64,000 nt of DNA from Hirsutella rhossiliensis (GCF_020360975.1 NW_025408685.1:310001-374000), one strand, 5' to 3'; positions 42,310 through 54,132 are shown, numbered from the stretch's first letter. Notes: generated by a model not told the origin, from the sequence alone. Numbers and translations: made by a program.

Positions 42310-43490
42310 ATGATGAATCCCCAGAACCAGGCGGGCGCAACCCTCGCCGACGCTATTCATGATACCTTCCCAAACATCGCAGCTGCCCTTCACCGGGTCC
42401 AAGCTTGTGACTGCTCCAGCCTCGCCTCTATGCTCCAAGACCCAACAGACGACATGTACAAGAACCAGGTCGAAGCTCTCTGCCGCGCGGCCGAGAGCGC
42501 AATGGACCACTTCATCAACCAAAACGCCAATCTAGAGAGACGAATCGCGGAATTAGAAACACACCTCGCCCAAGCCCAAGGAACACCCCGGACCCAAGAC
42601 TCCCTTGTCACCCTCGCCGATGAACTAAGAACTCTGCTGAGCGCCAGACCAACAGAATTGCGCCCTGAGTCACGCCCCCGTCGAATGATGCCAAACCCCA
42701 ACCCATTTGAAGGCGATGAGAAGGATGTTAAGAAACGCCAACAGCAATATGTCAACTGGCGCTCTCAAGTGCTCGAACTTTGCTGTGGATAAGAGTTTCT
42801 TTGTCACCGATTTTATCAGAATCCAACACATCGCTGGCCTGCTTGGAGGATCGGCCTCGAAGCTCTACCGCAAGAAATTCGATTTCATTATTGAACATGA
42901 GGAAAACCAAGCCATATGGCCATGGCAAACCCATACCGACTGCCTGGCGGAGATGAACAAACAGTATGAAACGCTTGATCTGACACTTTCGGCTTCACAA
43001 GCCTTTGATAACCTTTGGATGGGCAAGAAACCCTTCCAAAACTTCATCGCTGACTTTGCCGCCCTGGCCGAGGAGTGTGGAAAGACTGAGACCCAGAAAG
43101 TTGAGTCCTTGCAGCTCAAGGTCTCTCAGGAACTCGCCAACGAAATGACGCACCAGCTTGTCCGCCCTGCTAGAGACAACTTCTCTGAGTGGTGTAAAAT
43201 GTACCAGACGATCTACGATAACCTGTTGGCCAAGGACCACCAGGACAAACTGCGCTCAGGACGTCTAGGTAGTCGACCCTACCAAGGCCAAACACACCAG
43301 CAATTCCAACAACGCCAACAGGCTGACGCTGGCGACCCGATGGTTTTGGACGCTACGCGCCAAGCTAGACCTACGAGGAGGACTGCTTTACTAATAACCT
43401 CTGTTTGTACTGCAAAAGCCCGGCCACTTTAAAAGCGATTGTGATGAAAAGAAGCAGGCCGACGCAAAACGCAACCAGGCCTTTGGAACA
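42310..43490 (+). pseudogene. Gypsy gag, frameshifted
   Basis: It starts at ATG 42310 (MMNPQNQAGATLADAIHD). The coiled-coil region DHFINQNANLERRIAELETH follows. The frame changes near 42770 into the capsid-like part (LGGSASKLYRKKFDFIIEHE, KKPFQNFIADFAALAEECGK). The zinc knuckle CLYCKSPGHFKSDC (C-X2-C-X4-H-X4-C) near 43400-43450 is itself split by a one-base slip. Confidence 0.85.
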
Positions 43491-43787
43491 TATAAACCTA
43501 GCTATGGGTACAGTAGAGGAATGGGACGCGGCCAACCTGGACAAAACCACCGCCCCTACAATTACCAAGCCAGCCAACAACACAACCCACCCGTTTCCCA
43601 GCCCCAATTCCTGCGTATCCCCAGCCTTTCCAAGACTGCGATCCTCGAACAAGGCTATATTATAGCAGACGAGGAAACAAGGACTACACCAACCCCACTC
43701 CTCTGTCAACACCCCAGCCTCACTTGAGCACCGGGAAAGAATAACCTCCGCCCAGAGCCGCGGACGGAGGTCAACGAAGAACCAAGG

Positions 43788-46700
43788 ATGCCGGAATGGA
43801 TACGTCGCTGTCTCTCGAGCCACAAACCTATCAGACTTAGGTCAATAGACAGCAAATCTCTACTCATTCAAGCTACCTTAGTCCCCGCGCATACCGACCC
43901 CATTGAGGTGACGAGCCTTATTGATAGCGGATGCTCTGCACGGGCATTTGCGGACCGTAGCTTGTCAAGACCCGGAATATCGTAACCCAACCAACGCCAA
44001 CAAAACGAGCCCTCCTCGCCGACGGGAAACCGGCTGGCTCAATATCGGAATACTTCATTGCACCAATATTGATAGGATTGCACAATGAGCTCTGCCTATT
44101 CTTTGTTACAGACCTCTCCCCGGACACCCCTATCATCCTTGGACTCCCCTGGCTGCAACGCCACAACCCAAGCATCGACTGGTCCAGTATGTCCCTGACA
44201 TTCACATCCCCATACTGTCACAACTTTTGTTGCCCCCAAGGAGTTCAGAACGCATCTGCACCGGTGCTGCCCGACCCGCCCGGCAACTACCACGACCTAC
44301 CAATCCCGGGTGAACCAGCCCGACGAGTCTCGTTCGACCTACCAACCCCTGGCAAACCAGTCCGACGAGCCTTGTCCTACCAGCCTCCAATTGTCGAAGA
44401 TTCAGAGGACGACCATAGCAACTGCTCCAGCACTCTCACACATCAGTCCTCAACGGTCGACGACTCAGAGGACGATACTAGCAACTGCTCAAACACTAGC
44501 GAAGATGCCCCCGTCATGACATTTGAAGCAACGCCAATATCTAGCAAGCCAGCGCGACGAGTCTCATTCTATCAGCCTCCAACAGTTGAAGACTTAGAGA
44601 ATGATAGTAACGACTGTTCAACGCTGGCGAAGATGCTCCGGTTATGACATTTAAAGCAACGCTGACCCCAGGCGCAAATCACTACCGTACCTGCAACCCG
44701 AAGAATCACCAAGGCCCCGAGTGCCGAGCCCAGATGATCCCCAATCAGCCGAGAACTAAACCAGCCCCGACTCGTATGACTGCTGGCAGCCGTCATACAA
44801 AGCCACCACCAAGACCTCCGCTACCTCCACTCAGCGTGCCACTTCCAAACCCATCTCGCGACACCGCCCTAGAACCATCAGACCGACCAGACCTATCGAA
44901 CATACGGCTTACAAACGCTACAAACTTCGTCCAATTCTGCCGCGACCCAACCGTTGAGGCGATGAAAATGACATGGGATGAGCTTGATCGACTGGATAGT
45001 AGTCGCCAGCAGATGAAATACCGCCTACCTGACCTCCCAGAGGAATATTATAAAATGGTAGTCCTTGGTATAAGCAGCAAAAACATGGACTTCAGCTGGA
45101 AGGAAGCAAGACAGCTCTTTCCTAATGAATTGCACGACTTTGTTGACGAATGCTACTCACCAGCCCGCCTAGCCAAGATCACAGATGCCGATATCGAAAA
45201 GTTCATGAAAGGCAAGCCGGAGCGAACAGCGGATGACGTCTTGAAGAAGCTCCGATATGGCTCCGCGACCTCTACGATGTGTTCCTACCTAAGCTCGCAG
45301 ACAAACTTCCCCGCAGCGCTCATGGGACCATAAGATAGAGCTTCTGACTGGAAAAGAACCTCCGTACCAAAAGACACGCCCAATGAACCCACAGGAACTC
45401 AAAGTCATACGGAAATGGCTGGATGATAACCTGTCTAAAGGGTTCATACGGGAGTCCCGAGCCCGCTGTGCAGCACCACTACTCCTTGCCGCGAAGCCAG
45501 GAGGTGGTGTCCGGATCTGCCAGGACTACCGCGGTCTTAACAACATCACCATAAAGAACCGCTACCCACTGCCTTTGATCCGTGAGACTCTAGATGCCCT
45601 ATGCAACGCCAAAGTCTATACGAAACTAGACATTATCGCCGCATTTAACAAAATCCGCATCGCCGAGGGAGATATATGGAAAACAGCCTTTATCACACGG
45701 TTTGGCTTGTTTGAAACATTGGTTATGCCGTTCGGCCTCTGCAACGCCCCAGCAACCTTCCAGAACTACATCAACCATACCTTATTCGACCTTCTGGATA
45801 AGTTCTGCACCGCCTACCTTGACGATATCTTGATATATTCAACAGATAAGAAGCAACATAGGGAACACGTCCGCGAGGTAGTCACACGACTTCGCGATGC
45901 AGGCCTCCAGATTGATATCGACAAATGCGAATTCGAAACAACTAGGACGAAATACCTTGGGCTGATCGTTACGCCTGGAGGTGTCGAGATGGACCCCGAC
46001 AAGGTCTCTACAATCCTCAACTGGAAGCCACCAACAGCACTCCGCGACTTACAAAGATTCCTCGGCTTTGCAAACTTTTATCGCCGCTTTATCCGTGACT
46101 TCTCCAAGATCACCCGGCCATTAAATGACCTCCTGAAGAAGAGCACAATCTGGTCCTGGGAGGTAGAACACCAAACCGCCTTTGACCGACTGAAAGCCGC
46201 ATTCTCCGTAGCACCGGTTCTAGCCTTATATGACTATAATAGGAAAACTGTACTTGAAACAGACGCCTCGGACTGGGCGTCTGGAGGAGTCTTGTCCCAG
46301 TATGATGATGAAGGCGTACTGCGACCTGTAGCCTACTTCTCGTCAAAACACTCGGCCCAGGAATGCAACTACGAGATCTACGACAAGGAACTACTGGCGA
46401 TCATTAAGGCTCTGGAAGAATGGAGGCCTGAGCTTCAAGGGACCCAAGAACCCTTCGAAGTCATCACGGACCATAAGAACCTTGAATATTTCACAACAAC
46501 CAAGGCTCTAAACCAACGACAAGTCCGCTGGTCCGAGTTCCTGTCAGGCTTCAACTTCCGTATTGTTTATCGACCAGGCACCAAAGCCGTCCGTCCAGAT
46601 GCGCTAAGTCGAAAGCCAGAAGACCAACCCAAGCGCGCAGACACAAACGACGACCGCATTAAGAACCGCCAACGGACCATTCTGCCAGAACACATCTTTG

Positions 46701-48367
46701 ACCCAGAGGCCCTGGCTGAACTGACTCGAGAAGTCAATGGGGAATTCGACCTCGCTGCCGCCCCGATAGACGTTATCATGCCAGCCATGGACAAACCCAT
46801 CGATGAACTGGTCGATAGAGCCTACGAAAATTCAGAGATGGCCCAAGACATGCTGACGGCCCTGAGAGACGCATCAACCCACCGCCGCTGGCCCAAGAAA
46901 TGGCGAAAGGAACTTCGCGTAGCAATGGCAGACTGCTCTGTCATTGGGAATCGCATATACTACCGCGAGAAGCTCTTCATACCACCCAACGATCAGGAAC
47001 TAAAGACCCAGGTTATTTACCGTACGCACTCCACAGGCCCTGCAGGACACCCCGGGCGGATAAAGACAATCGATTTGGTTAGCCGAACTTACTGGTGGCC
47101 ACGCATAACCCGAGACATCGAGGAATATGTTAAAGCCTGCGAGCTGTGTGATCGGGTCAAAGCCTCAAGGTCGGCACCCCCAGGATTCCTCCAACCACTG
47201 CAAGTGCCATTCCAAGCTTGGTCAGATATATCCATTGACTACATCACGCCCCTGCCAGAATGCGAGCGCCATGGCAAAACATACCAGCATGTCCTCGTTG
47301 TTGTGTGCCGATTGACAAAGATGCGCCATTTCATCCCAGTTGTAGGCCTAACAGCCGAAGAACTAGCCTCTGTCTTTATCAGCCGAGTCTATTGCCTCCA
47401 TGGCACACCCGACAATGTCATCTCCGACCGCGGTTCCCAATTCATCTCCGAGTTCTGGCGCCAAGTCTCCGACCGCCTAGGAGTTCGACTCCGCCATTCT
47501 TCCGCCTTCCACCCAGAGACAGACGGACAAACGGAACGGATCAACGCAGGCATCGAACAATATCTGAGAGCATTCATGAACTTCCACCAAGACGACTGGG
47601 TCGACTGGCTCCTCTTGCCGAGTTCGCCACGAACAACGTTACATCTGAGACCACGGGAGTATCACCATTCTTCGCTAACTATGGGTTTCACCCCAAACTC
47701 GGCACTGAACCAACCAAGCCACTGCCGCCAAACCAGTCCGCAGCCCAACGGCGAGTTCCTCAAAGCAAACAACATCGCCGACCGCTTTGAGCGTATTATC
47801 ACTCAGCTGAAAGCCCTTGCAACCCAAGCCGCCAGACGCTACGAGGAGAACGCCAACCTCAATCGAGAAGATGCTCCTCAGTACGCCGAAGGTCAAGAAG
47901 TCTACGTAAGCACGAAGAATATGAAGACAAACCGGCCGATGAAGAAAGGAGACGACAAGTGGGCAGGACCATTCCCAATTCTGAAAGTCTACCCTCGTTC
48001 ATGCTTGCTTAAACTCCCCGAGGGAATGAAGATCTTTCCCGTGTTCCACAACTCGCTCCTACGACCGAAACCAGAAGCAAATGGTCTACCCGGCCAAGAC
48101 GTTATCAACGAGGCCGAGTCAAAAAACATCCGAGGACGAGTCCTAGAACGCGATGACGAGACAGGAGAACTAGTCGAAAAATGGCTATTTGACGGGCTAC
48201 TAAATAGCCGCAGAGACGTTGATGGCCTACATTACCTAGTCAAGTGGAAACACTATGACCCTACCTGGCAACCGGCTAGAGACCTCAAAGGACATAACCA
48301 AGTACTCCTCGACTTTCATAGAGTTCACCCAAACAAGCCAGGCCCCCCGGTCTGGGCAAGGAAGTAA
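43788..48367 (+). pseudogene. Gypsy pol with C-terminal chromodomain, several frameshifts
   Basis: Protease: EVTSLIDSGCSARAF (DSG in the active site), then after a shift PIILGLPWLQRHNPSIDW near 44126. RT: AAKPGGGVRICQDYRGLNNI and AYLDDILIYS near 45500-45840. RNase H: VLETDASDWASGGVLSQYD and TDHKNLEYF. Integrase: [58 protein letters not shown] and [12 protein letters not shown]. Between about 47620 and 47755 the frame is wrong and then restored, so two slips compensate. The chromodomain (HYLVKWKHYDPTWQPARDLK) near 48230 ends the protein. In chromoviruses this domain targets integration to heterochromatin. Confidence 0.95.
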
Positions 48368-48436
48368 AGGGCACAACTATATACTTTGTGCCCAGGCCGC
48401 TCTTAGTCGTTTAGGCTGTTCGAGGACGAACAGCCG

Positions 48437-48452
48437 TTTGGGAAGGGGGTAC
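48437..48452 (+). promoter_or_regulatory. Gypsy polypurine tract
   Basis: A G/A-rich run (gggaaggggg) immediately before the right LTR, the expected primer site for plus-strand DNA synthesis. Confidence 0.6.
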
Positions 48453-48584
48453 TGTCACGGCACCAACCTGGGTTCCGTCACGTGCATCCCTGTACTTAGT
48501 CTAGACTCTGTTCCACCTCCGTAGTTTGCCCTCCTCACAGCACAACATAGATCTTCCCTGGCATCCTAGGTCTGCCCCGTGATA
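48453..48584 (+). repeat. Gypsy right LTR
   Basis: 132 bp, identical to the left LTR and followed by the target duplication GTCTT. Confidence 0.95.
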
Positions 48585-50350
48585 GTCTTGCACTTGGCTC
48601 TTGTGCGGAAGCTGGTCGAAGAACAGGGCAGGGAGTGGTAGATTTGTATGCCTCCCTCCAGAGCTCCCCTACCCGAGCTTTAGCTCTCTCAATCCATTCA
48701 TTCTTGTCGTCCCAAGTCTTCTCCATATATGTCCACTTGAGGGAAGGATTTAATACCGTCGCTGCTGAATAGACTGGCGAATCTTCCGTCAATTCGTAGT
48801 AGTCGGCTAATTTGGCCCATGTCGTCTCCATCATTGTAGCCAAGTGGGGGATGGTAGTGGCCTCCTTGGCCGCTTCAATGTGGTGCAAGAGATAGTCCAT
48901 GGTTGGCAGAACGTCAGAGATGGAATTGCCGGTGCCTTCGTTGGCCATTGTAGCGTCGTGAAAAGGTTCGAGAAATTTGTGAATTTCAGCCAGAGTAACC
49001 CAGTCAGAGGAAGTCAGAGCATCGTCTTGCAGGGCAGGCTCTTGAGCACAAAATATGGTGATGCCTTGACGGACTTTTGTTCTAAGGGCCCACTCAACCA
49101 TGCTATGCCACGAATTCCAACGAGTGTCATTGTCGCGCCGTAGCCGTAGACCGTCAGTGAGACCAGTGAATGTCTGAAGTCGCTGGGAGTCCAGGTGATG
49201 TAGACCACGATATTATGCAATTTGCCTATCGCCCCTCGCTTTCTCCATTGCTTAACTTCGTCGTCGGACGGTCCGTGGTAGGAATCTGCTGTGGGTGGTC
49301 GCTTTCCTATGAGGAACTCCATCACGGCCAGGTTAATGATGTGGCCGAAACAGCGAAGTCGGTGAGGAAGAGGATCGTAGAAAACTTCGAACTCGTGCTC
49401 CAAGTCGTCGGAGACTTTGTCGATCATGGTATTCATGTTGGTGGCATTATCCATCATAAAGTATCCAACTTTGTCGCTATTCCATATTCTCGTATGAACT
49501 CCATGATGGCTTCTGCCATGTTCTCGCCGCTGTGCTGTCCTTCCAATTCTTTTATCCTCACCACCAGGGACTGCAGACCATGATCTTCGGTAACGAATTG
49601 AACTGTAAACCCTATTACGCCCAAACAATTCGGCGATGTCCAATTGTCTGGAACAATGTGGATTGACGAGAGAGCATTCTGCAGAGCTCGCTTTACAAAC
49701 TCCTTTTTGTTGTCGTAGCCCCATTGTAAGTCATTTTTAACCGTGTCGCCGGACCTCGGGAGGATCATCGGCGGCCGGACGGATATACCGGATAAAGTCG
49801 CGAAAGGCCGGCTGCTCAACATGAGCAAATGAGAGGCTGCAGGCTACTGTATAACGGCAGTACAGTTCGCGGAGAGTCGCTTGGTCTAGGGCATCTACCT
49901 CTGCGGTCGCCTTGCGTTTCTTGGTGGAGACCAAAGTTCCATTGGCCAGGAATGCGGTGATGTCTCCGAGGCGACTTTGCGTCACTTCCCGCCTGGTCTC
50001 CTGCCGCCCAGAAATAATGATATTGTGCTCCTTTCGCAAATGATTGACGATGGCGGACGACCCACCACAGTAATTGTATTTCTTCGCTCTTTTCTTGTCG
50101 AAGCAGGGCTGGCAATGCCACCATTTCGTTCCATTGGAATCAACCCAAGCTGCCGGAATACTCCTACCTTCTTCTCTTCGACAATACTGCCAAATAGGAG
50201 ACGTCTTTCGGCGGTAGACGCTAAGGACAGGCGAAGAGGATGGTGCCGGTGACGGGAAGCCGCTGTCCCACTAATAAGGTCAGAATCATCTATATAGGTG
50301 CCAGCCTCGGGTGATCCACGATGGAGGACATGATCCTCTAGGGAATGCAC
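48585..50350 (-). pseudogene. hAT-2 transposase, N-terminal and central part, frameshifted
   Basis: Reading leftwards from about 50350: a BED-type zinc finger (KWWHCQPCFDKKRAKKYNYC, then NHLRKEH) near 50030-50130. Then AFRDFIRYIRPAADDP (49745-49795), YFMMDNATNMNTMIDKVSDD (49400-49465), RLRCFGHIINLAVMEFLIG, and EIHKFLEPFHDATMANEGTG (48930-49000). The last piece, SPVYSAATVLNPSLKWTYME then KTWDDKNEWIERAKARVGEL, leads into the Gypsy element. The C-terminus resumes at 42017. At least five frames are used. Confidence 0.9.
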
Positions 50351-51444
50351 TAGACCATAAGAGTGGCGATCATGGGAATCTGGCGGAGAGCAGGATTGGT
50401 GGGATAAACCGGATTGTTTGTGGCAGCTCCGGTCAGATCATTCTGTGGTGGACAACTTCCTCTTTTGACCACCCTAGGAAGTCCTAGTGATTTGGTTTGG
50501 ACCACAGAATCCAATTAATTTGAGTTTGCCGGCCAATGATCGGTCATATCCCTTTAGCGTCGGCGCACAACGAAACTTTACATCGTCGCGAATTGTTCCG
50601 TACGTGCTCGCTTCGCGCTCGTCTCGCGCTCATCTCGTGCCAGCCAAGCGACACGCCCCAGTGTTCCTAACGTCGGCATCCAATTTGCGTACGCAACGGC
50701 GGTGGAGATCCTCAGTTGAGCCTCGACGAGAAGAGCATCAGAAGGCTTGCGGTGCATCGACCTATGAAGCTAATGATTGGTGTAGCTGGGGCCGTAGAAG
50801 TGTGGCCGAGGCTCAATCTGCGCTTTGGACTGTAACCCGACTGACAAACTTGAACAAATTGGCAGGGCAACATCCGGTATAATGGGTTTTCTCGACCAGA
50901 AACGATAACTTAGCAACATGTTTTGATAGCATAATAAAGTCAATAACAGGCGGAAGCTCTTAGCAAAGCTTGTGTTTAGACGCTTACCAGTATGCTTAAT
51001 TACAACGGAAAGAAGCGAATGTATTGGCATCTCAACTGCTTCGCATAAATATTGACGAGCCAGCCTGCCTCCTACCCTAGAGATGACAGATAGGTTAGAG
51101 GCTACCTGGCACCCCGCCTTTATACGGTGACATAACGGGTATATCATAACTCCCCGACCGGGGTTCCGCCACTTGGATAATACGCACTTCGTCTTACAGG
51201 TTATACATGTTTTTCGTTGGAAATCAATCCGAAACCCTATTTCAAGGTAGTAAAATCCGGGTTGCTGGTAATCATGGGGCGCACTAATAGTGCAACTATT
51301 AGTCTGGACCCTTGCACTGAACTACCCGTTCAGTTTGGGCAAGCTACACTGAACCACCAGTGTGGTGTGAGAAACGCACACTACACTAATAGTGCGGCAC
51401 TAATAGTGTAAACCACAGTGTGCACTAATAGTCCTCTTAATGGT
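50351..51444. other. hAT-2 5' non-coding and subterminal region
   Basis: No coding region. From about 51280 it is dense with ACTAATAGTG and related motifs in both orientations, mirrored at the left end of the element. Confidence 0.6.
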
Positions 51445-51460
51445 CCACACTATTAGGAGC
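51445..51460 (-). repeat. hAT-2 right terminal inverted repeat
   Basis: CCACACTATTAGGAGC, an exact reverse complement of 41287-41302. Confidence 0.8.
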
Positions 51461-51462
51461 GC

Positions 51463-52130
51463 TGTCAGGGAGATCCGCACGAAAATCGAGAAATTCGACC
51501 ACCTACCCTAAAACACGTATAACATAGATGAAAAGGGATTTCTCTTCGATATGATCATTCGAACAAAGAGAGAATTTCCTCTCAGTATCAAAAAGCAAGG
51601 CAAATTGCTCGGGGCATAGCAAAATGGCAATCAATCCTCGATTACGTTCCAGGCGTGCGTCAGCCAAGAGATGACATCGCTGCCCCCATTCCTCATCCAC
51701 CAAGGCAAGCTAGGACAAATCCTGGACTTTTGGTTCGCAAAATACTGACCCAGATCATCAATAAGTACTTTTACCACGCCAGGAATGAGGTGGACGAATC
51801 ACAATCTTGGAAAAGAGCAGCTCATCGGTACGTCCGACCTGTTTACCAAGGCGAAAGCTCGAAACGGTCGTACTTATCGCCTTCTAACTATCAATAACCA
51901 CTTAACCGTGTGAATAGGGACATTATGGAGTGGTATGATCGGCACCGGATGATCGTTGCGGTGTTTCCCCCTCATTCCATGCATCGGCTGCAGCCCTTGA
52001 TGTATCGCTATTCAGCCTCTCTCAACGGCGAATACACACCAGCTTATCCAGCATACAGCAAAAACACTACGCTTTATTGGCTTATTGAAACGCGAGCTCT
52101 AGACTGCATTTTGGAACGCGTTTAAGGAAT
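51463..52130 (+). pseudogene. pogo/Fot1-type transposase relic, 5' truncated
   Basis: The text starts directly after the hAT-2 right end: AVREIRTKIEKFDHLP, a stop, then NTYNIDEKGFLFDMIIRTKR, typical of the DDE domain of Fot1/pogo transposases. A later frame holds IVAVFPPHSMHRLQPL (near 51950), the conserved block before the third catalytic residue, and SASLNGEYTPAY. Several stops and frame changes occur. The N-terminal DNA-binding half is missing, either cut off by the hAT-2 insertion or lost separately; I did not find it to the left of hAT-2. Confidence 0.7.
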
Positions 52131-52395
52131 TAGTCGACAAATCGTCTATCGATGCTGGCCGCAACAGCCGAAAGCTGAGCAGCACTCTCGAAAGCCCTCA
52201 ATCTGAGTTTGAACTGCTTTGATATGAGAGCCAAAGTCTGCACAGGACAGATAGCCACAAGCAGCTGCGCATACAGGGTGGTAAGGCTCCAAAAGATGAT
52301 CTCTTAGGCTGTTGATGCGTTTTTGCGTGTCCCTACGCACACTGGAGCGTTGGGCACGGCACCAAGCATCAAGGACACCGGCTGCCGCACGCACA

Positions 52396-52480
52396 GCCAT
52401 GTGAACAGGCAGCCGTGTGAACAGGCAGCCGTGTGAAACAGGCAGCCGTGTGAAACAGGCAGCCGTGTGAACAGGCATCG
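52396..52480. repeat. 16-17-bp minisatellite, five copies
   Basis: Unit gtgtgaa(a)caggcagcc repeated about five times with one-base length variation. The last unit is degenerate. Confidence 0.9.
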
Positions 52481-53214
52481 GTATGTGGCTGCCTTGTAAA
52501 CCGGCCGGATCACCTAGATAGTCCGACCTGGCTGCCTCCTACATAAGGATGAGGCAGTCATAGCTTAGTTGGAGAGACATCGATCCCACTTCATCTCATC
52601 CATATGCAAAATGCATCAGCTGTGCAAATCCTAGTGCAGATGGGTGTTTAGCTCTGCAAAAGTGGCTCAAGCTCGCCTCAAAATGATTGTGACAGGACCG
52701 CAAAAGAAATAGAAGGCTTTGAAGAAGAAGGCTGAAAAGTTTCAGCGATAGCGGAAGGCGGCGGAGCAAAATCTCTCTCTCTAAAGAAGAGGAAGCAAAG
52801 AGAGGCGGGAAAGGGGAGAAAACGACAGATAACGGAAGCCAGAACGTAAAATAAGGAGATAAATCGGCATTCTAGATAAGAGTCCAAGCTTTTAAATATG
52901 AAAATGCCACTCGAAATGCAGAATGAGCGGCGGGTGGCTTCTGAGGGTCGCGAGAGGAATCAGGATGTTCACGCCGCAAAAATCGTCACGCTTCAACTCA
53001 TACACGAGCGGACGGTAGCATCGCAGGCACCAAACCCACTAGAATACGACACAAATGACAAGGCAAAGATCAGTTCAAACCGTATAGCTTGTCCGAAAAG
53101 GCCCTCTTTCGCTGTTGAGAGTGAGCGGGAGATGGTGTGTCACACAACAAGAGGCACGGACAGTATGGATGACTGAGCAACGATCGGGAAGGAGATCCCC
53201 TGTGAATCGGGCAA
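52481..53214. other. Gene-free stretch
   Basis: Purine-rich low-complexity sequence at about 52690-52870. Short frames only. Confidence 0.35.
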
Positions 53215-53365
53215 CGAAAGACTCTTAATTCTCTATCTAAGTGATGGTGAAAAGTTGGCTTCTTATACTTGTGATTTTGGGCTGAGTGGCGATGTTGCCA
53301 CCCAGGCAGCATAGATGACGACGTCACCTAGAAGGTTCGAATCCATCACTAATATGGCATTACGA
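53215..53365 (+). repeat. tRNA-like dispersed repeat, copy 2
   Basis: Related to 38395-38540. A-box-like GGCTGAGTGG at 53280-53289 and perfect B box GGTTCGAATCC at 53334-53344, 44 bases apart. GTGAT before and ATCAC after can pair. Shared flanks include GTTGGCTTCTTATACTTGTG on the left and ACTAATATGGCA on the right. Confidence 0.65.
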
Positions 53366-53590
53366 ACTGCTTGCTGCCTGTTAGGCAGCACAGTGAATGA
53401 GCGTTCCGATCTTGACATGGTGGGTGCATTTCGGGGACTTGCGCGATCGGGGCGTAACAGAAGAGGACAAGGGTGGCTGAATGACTACAAAATAAATTGA
53501 GTGGCATCTATTAGCATTATTAATTGCTCGAATGGGATTTTAGAACAATTCAAATAGTATTCGTGGAGTTATTCTCAGTTCTTTGCTGGA

Positions 53591-53602
53591 ATGCAATGAT
53601 AC
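53591..53602. repeat. Shared target duplication, copy 1 (ATGCAATGATAC)
   Basis: First of four copies of this 12-mer in the cluster; the others are at 53705, 54133 and 55718. Confidence 0.8.
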
Positions 53603-53704
53603 GTATGTATGTGTATTTCACCCGGAGGATTTCTCCTATAGGGCCTAGACGTAAAAGCTACTGACATTTCAATACATTAATGCATAACACCTTAAGCCCC
53701 ACGG
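53603..53704 (-). mobile_element. 5'-truncated SINE copy
   Basis: About 100 bp matching the 3' end of the full SINE at 53716-54132. Shared landmarks are the CACCCGGAGG/CGCCCGGAGG block, CCTATAGGGCC/CCTATAAGGCC and AAGCCCCAC. The tail is a GTATGTATGTG-type simple repeat. It is flanked by ATGCAATGATA copies. Confidence 0.65.
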
Positions 53705-53715
53705 ATGCAATGATA
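53705..53715. repeat. Shared target duplication, copy 2 (ATGCAATGATA)
   Basis: Eleven of the twelve bases are conserved; the next base is G where the other copies have C. Confidence 0.8.
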
Positions 53716-54132
53716 GGTAGGTAGGTAGGATTTATTTCGCCCGGAGGGAGGTCCCTATAAGGCCTTTACACTGTCTAGAGTACAGTTCAACACGTTTGTT
53801 CCTTGACTCCCCAAGCCCCACAGATCATCTTACGCTGCGCCAACCATTCCACTGTTCGCTCCATGACAGACCTGCTTGAAGGTCAATTTCTCCAAGTGTT
53901 CAGCATCCTATTCCCAGCAACTGAAGCGCGATGTGTCGAAGTTGAAGCGTGGTTGTGTTAGTCATTGATGGTGGTTGGTACGCCGATTGTGTCTTCTCAT
54001 GACGCTGTTCCCTGTTGACGGGCGGGAACCCGGGTGTGCCCTGTTTCACCAGGGGGTGCCTCCAGCCGGCTTCGAACCGACCCCTCTGCGACGCAGAGGC
54101 TCCAGACGTGTCACCACTACGCCATGGAGGCG
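53716..54132 (-). mobile_element. tRNA-derived SINE, full length
   Basis: On the minus strand the element begins with a 75-base tRNA-like head (54131 down to 54057), continues with about 330 bases of body and ends in (CCTA)n at 53716-53729. Copies of ATGCAATGATA flank both ends. This layout (Pol III head, body, simple-repeat tail, long target duplication) is that of a SINE. The 3' region is shared with the truncated copy next to it. Confidence 0.75.
54057..54131 (-). promoter_or_regulatory. tRNA-like Pol III promoter head of the SINE
   Basis: A-box TGGCGTAGTGG (complement at 54114-54124) fits the TRGYNNARNGG consensus exactly. B-box GGTTCGAAGCC (complement at 54068-54078) fits too. Acceptor-like ends GCCTCCA/TGGAGGC pair over 7 bp and the T arm GTCGG-TTCGAAG-CCGGC pairs. 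The anticodon arm is not canonical, so a functional tRNA gene is unlikely. Confidence 0.75.

Larger units (their letters stand above)
42018..48584 (+). mobile_element. Gypsy chromovirus-type LTR retrotransposon inserted in hAT-2
   Basis: Identical 132-bp LTRs flank the element. The 5-bp duplication GTCTT lies at 42013-42017 and 48585-48589. The domain order is gag, protease, RT, RNase H, integrase, chromodomain, i.e. Ty3/Gypsy. A polypurine tract (gggaaggggg) precedes the right LTR. The main pol frame (45383-48367) is almost open, whereas gag and protease are split by frameshifts. Confidence 0.97.
41287..51460 (-). mobile_element. hAT-2 DNA transposon carrying a nested Gypsy element
   Basis: The ends are a perfect 16-bp inverted repeat: GCTCCTAATAGTGTGG at 41287-41302 and its complement at 51445-51460. 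Both subterminal regions (about 41290-41480 and 51280-51445) are crowded with short ACTAATAGTG, ACTGAACTA and CAGTGTGG motifs, as expected for hAT transposase binding sites. The transposase lies on the minus strand in two pieces on either side of a Gypsy element. Without the Gypsy insertion the element is about 3.6 kb. I could not find an 8-bp target duplication, so the exact outer boundary may be off by a few bases. Confidence 0.8.

Noticed and set aside
54057..54131. Functional tRNA gene
   Set aside because: Acceptor and T arms are good, but the anticodon arm does not pair in the standard place. The segment is the head of a longer repeat with target duplications.
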